NCBI GenBank assembly: GCA_016713525.1
Contig: JADJOZ010000033.1
Location: 1-64,000 of the forward strand
Direction of reading: 5' to 3'
Origin: Bacteroidota bacterium
GTDB taxonomy: Bacteria; Bacteroidota; Bacteroidia; AKYH767-A; OLB10
Length of the DNA: 64,000 bases
Position numbers and translations under genes: made by a program. Positions 10,049-19,539 of the stretch are shown piece after piece. The notes under the pieces were generated by a model. That model searched no databases, was not told the DNA's origin, and saw nothing but the letters and a program-made list of their open reading frames with translations. Within the stretch, counting starts at the first letter, position 1; every line of letters begins with the position of its first letter.

Positions 10049-12157
10049 ATGAGAATTGCTTTCTCCTTTGTGTACCTGATATTCATTTGTAATAGTTCAC
10101 AGGCGCAATGGGTACAAACAAATGGGCCGCATGGTGGTGAAATTGTTTGTTCGGCAGGAAGCGGAAATGTTTTAGTTTCGAGTTATACCGGAGATGCAAC
10201 CTGGTGGGCACAGTTATTTAGTTCCACCGATTCAGGAAACACCTGGACTCCTGTATTAGATGTGAAATTTACTACATTTACAGGAATAGTTTTTCATGAC
10301 ACATCCATTTACGTTTGTGCTATGGATACCGGCATATTTATTTCAAATGATGATGGATTAAACTGGTATAATAGCACGTCTGCTTTAGCGAATCATAAAT
10401 TTTATGATGCAACAGTTTGCGATGATAAACTTTTTGCATGTGGAAATGGAGTTTACATGACGGAGGATGGGGGAGTAAGCTGGACTTCGGTATCAGCGGG
10501 ATTAAGCACAACAGAAGACATACTTGACATCACTTCTGATAGTTTGGATTTGTTTGCTATTACAGCACAGGAAGTTTATCATTCATCGGATTTCGGTCAA
10601 AACTGGCAGATAGCAAACAATGGAATTACCGGAATAGATTTTACACATATTGGAACGCACGATTCGACTGTAATTATTGGAACATTTTCTGATGGTGTTT
10701 ATGTTTCTAACGATTTGGGCCAAACATGGTTTAATACTTATTTTTCCGGTAACATAATCCGTAATGTTGGCTTCCACGGTGATACTTTACTGGTACTGAT
10801 TGAAGATTCGGTGTATCACTCAACAGATGGAGGGTTAAGTTGGAGTAGCATAAATGCAGTTGCTCCCGGATTAAGGATTAACCAGATAACTGATTATAAC
10901 GCACAATTACTAATTAGCACAGACGGTGGATTATATACTACATCATTTCCCGGGGATTCATGCACACTGATTGGATTACCGGCTGTGGATGTAGTAGAAA
11001 TGGGCGGTTTTGGTGACGTAATATTTGCTGGTACTATATATGAAAACGGACCGAGTGCAGGAATAGTAGTATCCAAAGACAATGGCGAAACATGGTCTGC
11101 TGCAACAAACGGATTGCCTGGACAACCCCATTATGCAAATAAGGCCCAATGTTTTCTTGGCTGGGACAACAAAATGTTAGTTTCCTGGCGTAATGATGGT
11201 TTATTTTTATCTGCAGACACTGGCAGCACATGGTTACCAAGTATAAATGGTATTCCAGCAGCACACATTGCTGCTTTGACCATTTATCAGGGAATAATAT
11301 ATGCAATAAACGATTCAGGACAAATTTATTCATCAGTTGATTCGGCTCAAAGCTGGAGTCTGTTTTCATCAATTCCACAAATTTTATCCACTGTAAATGT
11401 TTCAGAAATTGAAATCAGGGATTCTGTTATTTATGTAGTAGCAGGAGCTGTTACGGGAATGTTTAAATCGATAGATTTTGGACAAACTTGGTTTACCAGC
11501 AATAATGGCTTGACCTGCTTGAATGTATGGGCAATGGCAATTAAAGATAGTATTATAATTGTTGGAACACAACCTGATGGTTTGTTTATCTCATACAATT
11601 TGGGAGCGAATTGGTCTTTGATTAATTTTAATAATCCCCTTCCATTAGTTCCAGATGTTGCAATTGTAAATAGTGTGCTACTTGCTGCAACCAGGCAGGG
11701 AGTCATGAATTCTACTGATATAGGAGTTACATGGAATTCATTTAACGATGGGCTTTATCAAAGATTTGAAAGCTACGCACTCAGGAAGTTTTATTTAAAC
11801 GATGACTACTTGTTTGTAAGCACAGGAGGCGGATCGTCCAGGTTTTCCATATACAAAATTCCTGTCAGTCAATTAACAGGAATTAGTGATGCACCGGTAA
11901 TCACCAAGGAATTGTTAGTATTTCCTAATCCAAATAACGGATCGTTTACAATTACTGCTCCTTCTGAAATATTTGGACATGGAACAGTTAAATTAGCAGT
12001 TTATGATTTTGCCGGAAAAATGATCATAAATAAAGATATTTTTACAGATGTATCATTTACTTCTAAAGCATTAGAAGGCACGACGGGAGTGTTTATACTT
12101 TCACTTACATCCGGTAAAGCAACACGATCCGGCAGAATTGTGGTGAATGGGAAGTAG
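10049..12157 (+). CDS. T9SS-secreted BNR/sortilin-like propeller protein
   Basis: A secreted protein of about 702 residues. I choose ATG 10049 over upstream in-frame starts because it gives a normal signal peptide (MRIAFSFVYLIFICNSSQAQ); the extra 46 residues upstream have no leader character. The body carries about ten blades with 'S.DxGxxW' Asp-box repeats (for example DSGNTWTP, DDGLNWYN, EDGGVSWTS, DFGQNWQI, DLGQTWFN, DGGLSWSS), the pattern of BNR/sortilin-type propellers. A T9SS type A sorting domain follows (LLVFPNPNNGSFTI, then GKMIINKDIF, ending TRSGRIVVNGK). Such propellers bind surface ligands or glycans; no sialidase catalytic residues can be assigned. It is intact, unlike its relative at 6211-7479. 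Confidence 0.8.
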   Translation: MRIAFSFVYLIFICNSSQAQWVQTNGPHGGEIVCSAGSGNVLVSSYTGDATWWAQLFSSTDSGNTWTPVLDVKFTTFTGIVFHDTSIYVCAMDTGIFISNDDGLNWYNSTSALANHKFYDATVCDDKLFACGNGVYMTEDGGVSWTSVSAGLSTTEDILDITSDSLDLFAITAQEVYHSSDFGQNWQIANNGITGIDFTHIGTHDSTVIIGTFSDGVYVSNDLGQTWFNTYFSGNIIRNVGFHGDTLLVLIEDSVYHSTDGGLSWSSINAVAPGLRINQITDYNAQLLISTDGGLYTTSFPGDSCTLIGLPAVDVVEMGGFGDVIFAGTIYENGPSAGIVVSKDNGETWSAATNGLPGQPHYANKAQCFLGWDNKMLVSWRNDGLFLSADTGSTWLPSINGIPAAHIAALTIYQGIIYAINDSGQIYSSVDSAQSWSLFSSIPQILSTVNVSEIEIRDSVIYVVAGAVTGMFKSIDFGQTWFTSNNGLTCLNVWAMAIKDSIIIVGTQPDGLFISYNLGANWSLINFNNPLPLVPDVAIVNSVLLAATRQGVMNSTDIGVTWNSFNDGLYQRFESYALRKFYLNDDYLFVSTGGGSSRFSIYKIPVSQLTGISDAPVITKELLVFPNPNNGSFTITAPSEIFGHGTVKLAVYDFAGKMIINKDIFTDVSFTSKALEGTTGVFILSLTSGKATRSGRIVVNGK

Positions 12158-12481
12158 AATTTTGATTTAAGCGGTTTTTACCTGGTATTTCTGATTTATC
12201 GTCTCTAAAGCAAATTTAATTCGTTTCTGGCATTCAGCGAGAATTTTTCATTTGGATTGCTTTCTGTCAGGTATTTAATTGCTAAAGAATTGATGATTAA
12301 TTAATTATACAAACAATTCGTTTTGTAATTAATGGATTAAATTCTATCTTTAGAGCAAAATAGGGTAGATTAAAATTGAGCCACGGTATCATTTCTGAAT
12401 AGATATAATTATTGCCTTTATTTATTCAGTTATGGTACATACAACCTATCAATCTCATGCAATATGTAAACTGATAACATT
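12158..12481 (+). other. Intergenic gap with a minus-strand coding remnant and a promoter
   Basis: This 324-base gap has no complete gene. On the minus strand, bases about 12303 down to 12205 read a coding-like peptide (SLAIKYLTESNPNEKFSLNA...NLL-stop) with no start, which may be the C-terminal end of a lost gene. It is short enough to be chance. The right half holds the candidate promoter described separately. Confidence 0.35.
12322..12352 (+). promoter_or_regulatory. Bacteroidota-type promoter ahead of the TPR lipoprotein gene
   Basis: TTTG at 12322-12325, 19 bases, then TATCTTTA at 12345-12352 (one mismatch from TAnnTTTG). Transcription would start near 12359, leaving a leader of about 120 bases before ATG 12482. 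Confidence 0.35.
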
Positions 12482-13033
12482 ATGACAACTCAACATTATT
12501 GGCATCTTATCATTTTCGGTTTAATGGTTCTTTTGTTTTCAGGATGTGCTCCTGAATATTCTAAGCTTAATCAAAGTGGCTTCCGAAAAATTGAAGAAAA
12601 AAACTATGAATTGGCATTAAAGGATTTCAATGCTTCTATAGCTTTGAACGACAATTATTGGCGGGCATATCAAAACAGAGGTGCTGCCTTTGCTTTTTTG
12701 GGTAATTTTAAGATGGCATTAGATGATTTTGACAGGAGTATAACTATGCATCCTAACAACCCCAATGCATACGAGGTTAGGGCAGTGTGCCGGATAGAAT
12801 TAAATGATTACAAAGGTGCTATTGAAGATTTTAAGGAAGCGATTAAGCGAAATTACCGGCTTGATAATTCATATACCCGTTTAGGAATGCTTTATGCTAA
12901 AATGGATTCCTGTGAACAGGCAGTTCATTACCTCAAAATTGCAGTTGAACGCAAAGCTTATGATGCATGCAATGAAGAACTAAACGTAGTTCAGGCCTTT
13001 CAACATTGTGAGGCAAAGGCAGGAAATAAATGA
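12482..13033 (+). CDS. TPR-repeat lipoprotein
   Basis: A 183-residue protein. The leader MTTQHYWHLIIFGLMVLLFSGC ends in a lipobox (LFSGC), so it should be lipid-anchored in the envelope. The rest is three to four tetratricopeptide repeats: residues about 37-70 (ALKDFNASIALNDNYWRAYQN), 71-104 (ALDDFDRSITMHPNNPNAYE), 105-137 (AIEDFKEAIKRNY) and a final partial repeat (CEQAVHYLKIAVERKAYDAC). TPRs are protein-protein docking surfaces. No enzyme domain is present. It is followed 146 bases later by another TPR protein, and the two may act in the same envelope process, though spacing suggests separate transcripts. Confidence 0.7.
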   Translation: MTTQHYWHLIIFGLMVLLFSGCAPEYSKLNQSGFRKIEEKNYELALKDFNASIALNDNYWRAYQNRGAAFAFLGNFKMALDDFDRSITMHPNNPNAYEVRAVCRIELNDYKGAIEDFKEAIKRNYRLDNSYTRLGMLYAKMDSCEQAVHYLKIAVERKAYDACNEELNVVQAFQHCEAKAGNK

Positions 13034-13179
13034 AAAATTCCAAGGTATAATCACATTATAATTAGATATAGGTTTAAAGATAACAGAAGCAACTCTATAA
13101 TTGAAGAATCCAGACAGTACGAATAAAGCCTAGAAAGCCATTACATAATTATAAATTCCGACGGGTTCAATCTATTGAT

Positions 13180-14604
13180 ATGAAAAAAATAGTATTCATT
13201 ATTTGTTTAATTGTTTCGGCCCAAACGGTATTTTCACAAAGCACCGAAACCGAAATACAAAATTGGTATGAAATATTGAAGCATGCTAAAACACCTGAAG
13301 AGCAGGTGACGGCATGGAGCAATATTAGTGAATCCTATGGTTATTTGGGTAAACCTGATAGTTGCCGGTACGCAAGTGAGCAAGTACTTAGGATTGCAAC
13401 TGAATCAAATCAGGATTTATTATTGTGTCGTGCATATCTGTATTTAGGAAATTATTTCAGCAATGTCAGTGATTATAAACAAGCTTTGGAGTATGAATTT
13501 AAAAGTCTGAAACTGGCCGAGAAACTGGATAGTTTATTTGATATTTGGATCGCCACAAAAGAAATTGGAGTCAATTTTAAAGAATTAAAAAATTTTGATG
13601 AAGCCTTAAAATATTTATTAAAAGCATCAAGCATTGTTCAGCGATTAGGAAGTGAGGGAGTTTCATTGTCAAACCGAACCTACACCCATTTATCTGAAAT
13701 ATATCTGGAACTAGGTCAGCCTGATTCAGCTTTACGATATATCCAGATTGCTAATGAAAATACTGACAGGAAATCGGATGATTATGGATATGCAAGAGTA
13801 CTGTACATTTTTGCAATTGTTCATCAGGCAAAAGGAGACCATGATCTTGCGGAGAGCTATTTTAAAAAGTGCCTTCAGTTCAGTGACGAACAAAATGTTT
13901 ATTCCCCTTTTGTTACATCTGCTACACGGTATGGTAAATATTTGTATGAAACAGGGAATTACCAGGAATCAAAAATGTATGCGTTAAGAGGATATTTTAA
14001 AGCAGTTGAGGCAAAAGATAAATTACTAATCGCCAATGCGGCATCCTTACTACGAAAAGTATATTATGCAAGCGGCCAAAAAGATAGTTCTTACTTTTAC
14101 TCTGAAATAAAGGAAGCTTATACAGACAGTGTGTTTAGTGAACAACAAAGAAATCAGATACAGAACCTTACATTTGGCCGACAACTTAAAGAACTTGAAG
14201 ATCAGGAATTATTGTTGGAAGCAGAAAAACAACGAAGCCAGAACATACAATATGCCTTGATCGCAGTCAGCATTCTTGTATTACTCATTTTGTATTTGAT
14301 GCTTAGTCGCAGTTTTATTACAAATACTAAATTGATTGAATATTTTGGGGTCGTGGCATTATTGATTGTTTTCGAATTCCTGAATTTATTACTCCACCCA
14401 TTTCTTGAAAAAATTACACACCATAATCCCCTTTTAATGTTGCTTTCGCTGGTCAGCATCGCAGCATTGCTTGTTCCCATGCATCACAAAATCGAAAAAT
14501 GGGCAACCAGTAAGTTAATTGAAAAGAACAAAAGAATACGACTGGCTGCTGCCAGAAAAACAATACAACAATTGGATGGGGGCGGAAAGGATGTTGTAGA
14601 TTGA
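13180..14604 (+). CDS. TPR protein with C-terminal membrane domain
   Basis: A 474-residue protein with signal peptide (MKKIVFIICLIVSAQTVFSQ), five to six TPR units at about 35-300 (for example ALEYEFKSLKLAEKL, ALKYLLKASSIVQRL, AESYFKKCLQF), a coiled coil around 310-345 (QLKELEDQELLLEAEKQRSQN), then three membrane helices at about 352-370, 384-405 and 414-435, and a basic cytoplasmic tail. This layout matches Bacteroidota sensor proteins with periplasmic TPRs, but the kinase, LytTR or HTH output domain they usually carry is missing here; the tail is only about 40 residues. It could signal through a partner, or serve as a scaffold. No response regulator is adjacent. Confidence 0.6.
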   Translation: MKKIVFIICLIVSAQTVFSQSTETEIQNWYEILKHAKTPEEQVTAWSNISESYGYLGKPDSCRYASEQVLRIATESNQDLLLCRAYLYLGNYFSNVSDYKQALEYEFKSLKLAEKLDSLFDIWIATKEIGVNFKELKNFDEALKYLLKASSIVQRLGSEGVSLSNRTYTHLSEIYLELGQPDSALRYIQIANENTDRKSDDYGYARVLYIFAIVHQAKGDHDLAESYFKKCLQFSDEQNVYSPFVTSATRYGKYLYETGNYQESKMYALRGYFKAVEAKDKLLIANAASLLRKVYYASGQKDSSYFYSEIKEAYTDSVFSEQQRNQIQNLTFGRQLKELEDQELLLEAEKQRSQNIQYALIAVSILVLLILYLMLSRSFITNTKLIEYFGVVALLIVFEFLNLLLHPFLEKITHHNPLLMLLSLVSIAALLVPMHHKIEKWATSKLIEKNKRIRLAAARKTIQQLDGGGKDVVD

Positions 14605-14688
14605 ATTTATTGAGTTAAAGCTTGAAAAACAAAGAGAATAATTCAGATGAATCAACAATAGCAGTTTGATCACATTAATACCTTTCTA

Positions 14689-15096
14689 ATGCAGTTTAAA
14701 TATGCAATTTGTTATCCCGATAAGGAAGAAATTGATTTCAGGAATTCTCCAATTTCAGGGGATCAAGTAATTCATATTGCCCAAACTTATCCATGGATTG
14801 AACAACTGAATTATAAAGAGACTTTAGATCGGGATGACATGTTTTACAGTCCATCACTTGAATTTACCTGCATAGAAAATAACAGGAGCTTTACACTAAC
14901 AGCCATCTACAATGAAAGGGGAGATCTTGAATTTTCACTCTGGTATTACAGACCTAAGATGGTTAGAAATTCAGTAGGTGCATTTGAGAAAATGGAAGTT
15001 GATGATATTTGGGCAATAAAATTTGATGACGCAATTAAGTATCTTAATATTTTTGTGAAAGGTGATTATTCGATAATAGAAAATCTTTATAGATAA
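14689..15096 (+). CDS. Hypothetical protein
   Basis: A 135-residue, acidic, soluble protein without signal peptide or membrane segment. It begins MQFKYAICYPDKEEIDF and has a mixed alpha/beta look with conserved-looking aromatics (YPWIEQLNY, LWYYRPKM, IWAIKFDDAIKYL). I do not recognise the family. Small acidic orphans of this type are sometimes immunity proteins, but there is no neighbouring toxin here, so I do not claim that. Confidence 0.55.
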   Translation: MQFKYAICYPDKEEIDFRNSPISGDQVIHIAQTYPWIEQLNYKETLDRDDMFYSPSLEFTCIENNRSFTLTAIYNERGDLEFSLWYYRPKMVRNSVGAFEKMEVDDIWAIKFDDAIKYLNIFVKGDYSIIENLYR

Positions 15097-15293
15097 AAAA
15101 TAATCCTAAAATCAGGAACCAAACTTATTTGCCAATGATTATTAGATTATTTAACCATTCCGGACATTAGCCACCTTGCGCTCCCTAAATTTTGTATTGT
15201 CGAATTAATTTATTTAATTTGTATAGAATATTGAAAATACAAGCTAATTAGCTAGTATTTAAATAATTAGCTACATTTAACGAGCTTATAAAC

Positions 15294-18200
15294 ATGAAGA
15301 ATCGACTTTTTATTATTTTGTTGACAATCATTATAACTTTTTTGTCTGGAGGTTTTGAGAGGTTATTAGCCCAAAACTACTGGAGTGAATATCCAATTTC
15401 CATAGTAACTCAAAACAACGGATCACAGCAACGATTAGAATTATCGACTTACGATTCAACTTTGCAAACAACAGTCACGGCTTACACCCAATGGATAACC
15501 GGTTATTATTTTTTTTCAACTGCAAATGGAAAGCTCACATTCATAACCTATTTAAATCCCGGACAGCAGACAAGTCGGTATGGTTTTGGGATTTATGATT
15601 TTGTTTTACATCAGTTTAATATTAAAGAGTTGGATATTCCAATTATTACCAACAGAACCTTAAATGTCGCGGCAAATCAATATTGGGTGGTATCTGCATA
15701 TGAAGATGAATATTCTTCCAACAGTTTTTTTCTAACACCTACATATCATAAATATAGTATGGTGACTCATCAGTGGAGTAGTGTCAATATGGGATACTCT
15801 GAATCTACCTATACACCTCAGATATGGAATTTGGGGGCGCCAAATAATATTCAATGGATTTATTACATTGAAGATACTGATGAGGGGGAATTTTATCATT
15901 ACAATCCGTTGGCAGGAAGATTTGCATTTTTTTATTCCGGATGCGCAGGATGGTACTATGAAATAGATGAAGAGCACTTTGCGGTTGATGGCAGCTGTTC
16001 GGATAATTATTCTTATGTCTCATTAGACCCTGAATTAAATTGGCAAGGAACACCATTATTTCAAACGACAGGAGAATTGAGAAATGGTATTTTTACTGCG
16101 AATAACCAATGGCTCCCTCATTTCCCCCAATACATTTTTACTTATGATATTGGCATTCATCAGATGATCTACGATTCAACCACAAATTTAACAGCCGGTC
16201 CCTATGTAGTTAAAGATCGCGTTGCTTCTTATAGTGTATCGAGTAACGGAACTTCCCCAATGATTTATTTTTTAGTCCATGATCCTTTACAGCATGCGTG
16301 GGTTAAAGATTCGGCAGTAACTACAGGGTTAGTTATTCCAACTATTATTAATGGAACTGTTCATTGGACAGATGCAAACGGGCCGCATATCAGAGGTTAT
16401 GATGTAACAACAGGCTGGGGGAATTATACTACTCCATTATTTATGTATTTTCATTTATCAGATTTTTCTAATACTGAGGGTGTTCCTTTGGTCCATGTCA
16501 GGAATTACTCCATTGGTAAAGAGCAATTTTATTTCGACATGGGTGATGGTGTTGTATCAACGGTAAGAAATAATTTATGGCATTTATATGACCAACCTGG
16601 GCCTTATAATATTTGTATGTATGAAGCATCTGGAGTACAAAGTGTTTGTCAGAGTGACACTTTCAATTTATGTGGATTACCTGGGATAATATCTGCAAAT
16701 GTTGATTCTGTTTGCATCGGTGGCCAGGTGGACTTAAACTTGTCTGGATTTCAAGGAGATATACAATGGCAATTCAGTACCAATTCAAATAATTGGCAGG
16801 ACATTACAACAACTGGCTTTGACTCAAGTGCAATCAGTTTAAATCCCGTTTCAAGCTCATATTACAGAGCAAAAGTTATTGATGGAACATGTAATCCGAT
16901 TTATTCCGCTTACAAATTTGTATTTGTATCAACAAGCACTGCCGGAACAATAGCATCGGCAACAACGGCAGCTTGTATCGGTCAAGAAATAGTATTACAT
17001 GTTGCAAATTATAACGGAACATTAAGATGGGAAAAAAACTCCGGAGTTGGCTGGACAGTTATTCCTAATGCAACAGGCGGATTTTTAACAGATGTATTGT
17101 CTGTAAATACAGAATACAGGGTTTTATCATCACCAGTATTAGCAAATTGCCCTGCAGACACATCTCAGATAATACAAGTTAATGCCTTGCCTTTAGGTAT
17201 TATTTCGCCTTTAACCGGGGTGAATATATGTGGGCAAGATACAGTTTTGCTTTCGGCGAATGGAACAGGAGTTTTCCAATGGTACTCTTCAAATGTTAAC
17301 GGAGCACCTATTATAAATACCGGATCCACATACTCACCATTTGTTTCAAGTACTACTACATACTATGTAAGCTCGTTGGCAGGTGCTGTAGAAACTGCAG
17401 GTTTAGCAGATACTTCTGTAGGTGTAACATCAACAGGACCGATCACTGGCAGAGGACTTAGAGTTGTATCTTCAGAGCCAGGATATTTGGAATCAATTAC
17501 TCTTTATCCAATGTCTGCAGGAAATATAACTGTTTCATGGAGTCTGGATAATCTTAATTTAGGTTCAGTTTTATACAATATATCTACACCGGGTATAAGT
17601 GTAGAAATACCCCTTGGATTTAAATTAAATGCAAATCAAAATTATGATTTAAAGTTTTCGTCATCATCAATAAATTTTGTTAAAACGGCCGGTGGCTTTT
17701 CTTACCCTATAGTAAATCCACTGTCGAGTCTGATCATATTGGGAAGGATAATCAACGGATATTTCTACACCGACAGCAGTTTTTATACCGGATATAACAT
17801 AGTTTTTTCGAAAGGATGTAAGTCACTCAGGGAGCCTGTTACAGTACAACACACTCCTGAAATTGTAGGCACGCTAACAGCATTGGGGCCAACAACTTTT
17901 TGCCAGGGGCAATCGGTTGTTTTGGCTGCAGCACCAACGGGTAGTGGAAATGCATACAAGTGGTACCGTGGCGATTCTCTTATTAGCAATGCAACAGGAA
18001 GCAATTATACAGCAACAATTTCCGGGCTCTACAGTGCACAGATTTATAATGCCGTATGCAGTGACACTACTTCCTCTATTCGTGTCCGTATTCCTTGCAT
18101 ATCCACGTTTGATCCGGAAGAAAAATCAATTACTGATGAATTTGCAGAGAGTAATTTCAATGTTTTTTATCAGAGCATCCACCAGCAATTGGTATTGAAA

Positions 18201-18401
18201 TGCGAGGCACTTTCAAACAGTATCAGCAAAGTAGTCATTTATGATTTAAACGGTCGATTAATCAAACAGCAGAACTGGACAATCATTGAAGGCTCTAATA
18301 GTATCAACATTGATGTAGCCAATCTCAATGCAGGAAGTTACATTGTAAAATGGATTAATTCAGAAAGAACAGTCGTTACTAAATGGGTAAAGCATCAATA
18401 A
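15294..18401 (+). CDS. Large T9SS-secreted protein with Ig-like/PKD-type domains
   Basis: A 1035-residue secreted protein. Signal peptide at 1-27 (MKNRLFIILLTIIITFLSGGFE...LLAQ). Residues about 28-380 form an aromatic-rich region with repeated 'Y-x-x-x-x-H-x-W' strands, possibly a propeller describing kelch-like blades. A PKD-like segment (YFDMGDGVVSTVRNNLWHLYDQPG) is near 410-440. Several Ig-like domains follow at about 460-900, each with a C-x(n)-G-x-x-V-x-L start (for example CIGGQVDLNLSG, CIGQEIVLHVAN, CGQDTVLLSANG, CQGQSVVLAAAP). The C-terminus is a T9SS sorting domain (VVIYDLNGRLIKQQNW, then LNAGSYIVKW, ending KWVKHQ). It is probably an adhesin or surface structural protein. The frame is clean throughout. 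Confidence 0.75.
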   Translation: MKNRLFIILLTIIITFLSGGFERLLAQNYWSEYPISIVTQNNGSQQRLELSTYDSTLQTTVTAYTQWITGYYFFSTANGKLTFITYLNPGQQTSRYGFGIYDFVLHQFNIKELDIPIITNRTLNVAANQYWVVSAYEDEYSSNSFFLTPTYHKYSMVTHQWSSVNMGYSESTYTPQIWNLGAPNNIQWIYYIEDTDEGEFYHYNPLAGRFAFFYSGCAGWYYEIDEEHFAVDGSCSDNYSYVSLDPELNWQGTPLFQTTGELRNGIFTANNQWLPHFPQYIFTYDIGIHQMIYDSTTNLTAGPYVVKDRVASYSVSSNGTSPMIYFLVHDPLQHAWVKDSAVTTGLVIPTIINGTVHWTDANGPHIRGYDVTTGWGNYTTPLFMYFHLSDFSNTEGVPLVHVRNYSIGKEQFYFDMGDGVVSTVRNNLWHLYDQPGPYNICMYEASGVQSVCQSDTFNLCGLPGIISANVDSVCIGGQVDLNLSGFQGDIQWQFSTNSNNWQDITTTGFDSSAISLNPVSSSYYRAKVIDGTCNPIYSAYKFVFVSTSTAGTIASATTAACIGQEIVLHVANYNGTLRWEKNSGVGWTVIPNATGGFLTDVLSVNTEYRVLSSPVLANCPADTSQIIQVNALPLGIISPLTGVNICGQDTVLLSANGTGVFQWYSSNVNGAPIINTGSTYSPFVSSTTTYYVSSLAGAVETAGLADTSVGVTSTGPITGRGLRVVSSEPGYLESITLYPMSAGNITVSWSLDNLNLGSVLYNISTPGISVEIPLGFKLNANQNYDLKFSSSSINFVKTAGGFSYPIVNPLSSLIILGRIINGYFYTDSSFYTGYNIVFSKGCKSLREPVTVQHTPEIVGTLTALGPTTFCQGQSVVLAAAPTGSGNAYKWYRGDSLISNATGSNYTATISGLYSAQIYNAVCSDTTSSIRVRIPCISTFDPEEKSITDEFAESNFNVFYQSIHQQLVLKCEALSNSISKVVIYDLNGRLIKQQNWTIIEGSNSINIDVANLNAGSYIVKWINSERTVVTKWVKHQ

Positions 18402-18468
18402 ATGTTCGATTAGGAAAGGGTTAACAAATGACCTTTTTGTATGTAATAAATAATATTGAAAATTTAGA

Positions 18469-18663
18469 ATGAAAGAAAATAATAACAATGAAAAAACAGC
18501 CGGAATGGAAATACTTCTATATTTCATTCCTGTTATTGGGTTGTTTCTGCTGTGGAAAGACCGAAAATGCCTAAGCAGCTTATACATGATTACCGGAACT
18601 GTTTTTGGAGTTGTTAGTTTAATAATTTTGATTAATGAAATTATTAAATATGATTTAATTTAA
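18469..18663 (+). CDS. Small two-helix membrane protein
   Basis: A 64-residue protein with a charged, asparagine-rich start (MKENNNNEKTAG) and two hydrophobic segments (about 14-28 and 38-57) separated by a basic loop (WKDRKC), which predicts a hairpin in the inner membrane. Unrecognised family. The following gene begins 23 bases later, so the two could be cotranscribed. Confidence 0.45.
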   Translation: MKENNNNEKTAGMEILLYFIPVIGLFLLWKDRKCLSSLYMITGTVFGVVSLIILINEIIKYDLI

Positions 18664-18686
18664 TGTCTCACTTGTTTTAAGTTAAC

Positions 18687-19466
18687 ATGCTCTGCATGAG
18701 AAACATTTTGATTTTTATTATATTGTTGTTTCCCTTTTCATTAAATGGACAGGAAGTCATTGACAGTTTAAAGAAATCGGGCAAAAACCAAATTTCTGTG
18801 GGCCTAGTATTTTCTCCGGATTACTGTTTTCGTACTTTGCATAACAATGATGGAAGTACCAGCAGTGCTGTTATTATCGATTTGCGCAATAGTGACGAAG
18901 AACCAATTATGGGATTTACTACGGGATTGGATGTTTTCTATAGGATTACAAGTAAAATTGGATTTGAAACAGGATTGCAATACTCCAGACAGGGTTATCA
19001 AATTCAAAAGAATGATTTATTTTTTGGAGACCCAATTGACCCAAGATATGGTTATGCTTACGATACCTCCTCTTCAATGATTCCATCAGGTGTCAGATTT
19101 ATTAGTAACTATAATTATCTTGATGTTCCCCTCCGGGTGGTTTTAAATTTTGGTAAAAATCGGATGCGGTTTATTACAAGTGTCGGGTTAACAACCAATA
19201 TTTTGGTTAGTTCAGGACAAATCAGTATTTTGAAGTACAAGGATAGTAGAGATAAGCGAAGCAAAAACGATTTTTTGCATGATATTAAGACGGTGAATGT
19301 CACAGCAACTTTGAGTGCTGGAATCGAATATAGTTTAACTGACAAATTATATTTCAGAGGCGAACCAACATTTCGCTATGGATTACTCGAAATTAATGAT
19401 GATCCAATTACCACGTTTTTGTGGAGAGCAGGATTGGCCTTTGGTTGCTATTACACTTTGAGATAA
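18687..19466 (+). CDS. PorT-like outer-membrane beta-barrel protein
   Basis: About 256-259 residues. Two starts are possible, ATG 18687 and ATG 18699; the second gives the cleaner leader (MRNILIFIILLFPFSLNGQE). The mature part shows the pattern of the PorT-family barrel (PF13568 type): 'SVGLVFSPDYCFRTL' first strand, TTGLDVFYRITSKIGFETGLQYSRQGY, a central YLDVPLRVVLNFG strand, TLSAGIEYSLTDKLYFRGEPTFRYGL and a final barrel strand ending GLAFGCYYTLR. Family members are eight-stranded outer-membrane barrels found widely in Bacteroidota; most have no defined role although PorT itself takes part in type IX secretion. Confidence 0.65.
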   Translation: MLCMRNILIFIILLFPFSLNGQEVIDSLKKSGKNQISVGLVFSPDYCFRTLHNNDGSTSSAVIIDLRNSDEEPIMGFTTGLDVFYRITSKIGFETGLQYSRQGYQIQKNDLFFGDPIDPRYGYAYDTSSSMIPSGVRFISNYNYLDVPLRVVLNFGKNRMRFITSVGLTTNILVSSGQISILKYKDSRDKRSKNDFLHDIKTVNVTATLSAGIEYSLTDKLYFRGEPTFRYGLLEINDDPITTFLWRAGLAFGCYYTLR

Positions 19467-19503
19467 GCCCACAAGAATCTCTTGCGGTAAAAATTAATTT
19501 GAT

Positions 19504-19536
19504 TTTGTGGGATTAATGTAACTAATTGTATATTTG
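19504..19536 (+). promoter_or_regulatory. Candidate Bacteroidota promoter at the start of the GT9 gene
   Basis: TTTG at 19504-19507, 21 bases, then a perfect TATATTTG at 19529-19536. The next in-frame ATG (19540) lies only 3 bases after the -7 box, so transcription would begin at or within the start codon. Either the mRNA is leaderless or this match is accidental. Confidence 0.3.
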
Positions 19537-19539
19537 TAT

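Noticed and set aside
19468..19511. Terminator after the PorT-like gene
   Set aside because: The arms (CCCACAA and TTGTGGG) are only 7 bases with a 30-base loop and no T-run, too weak to claim.
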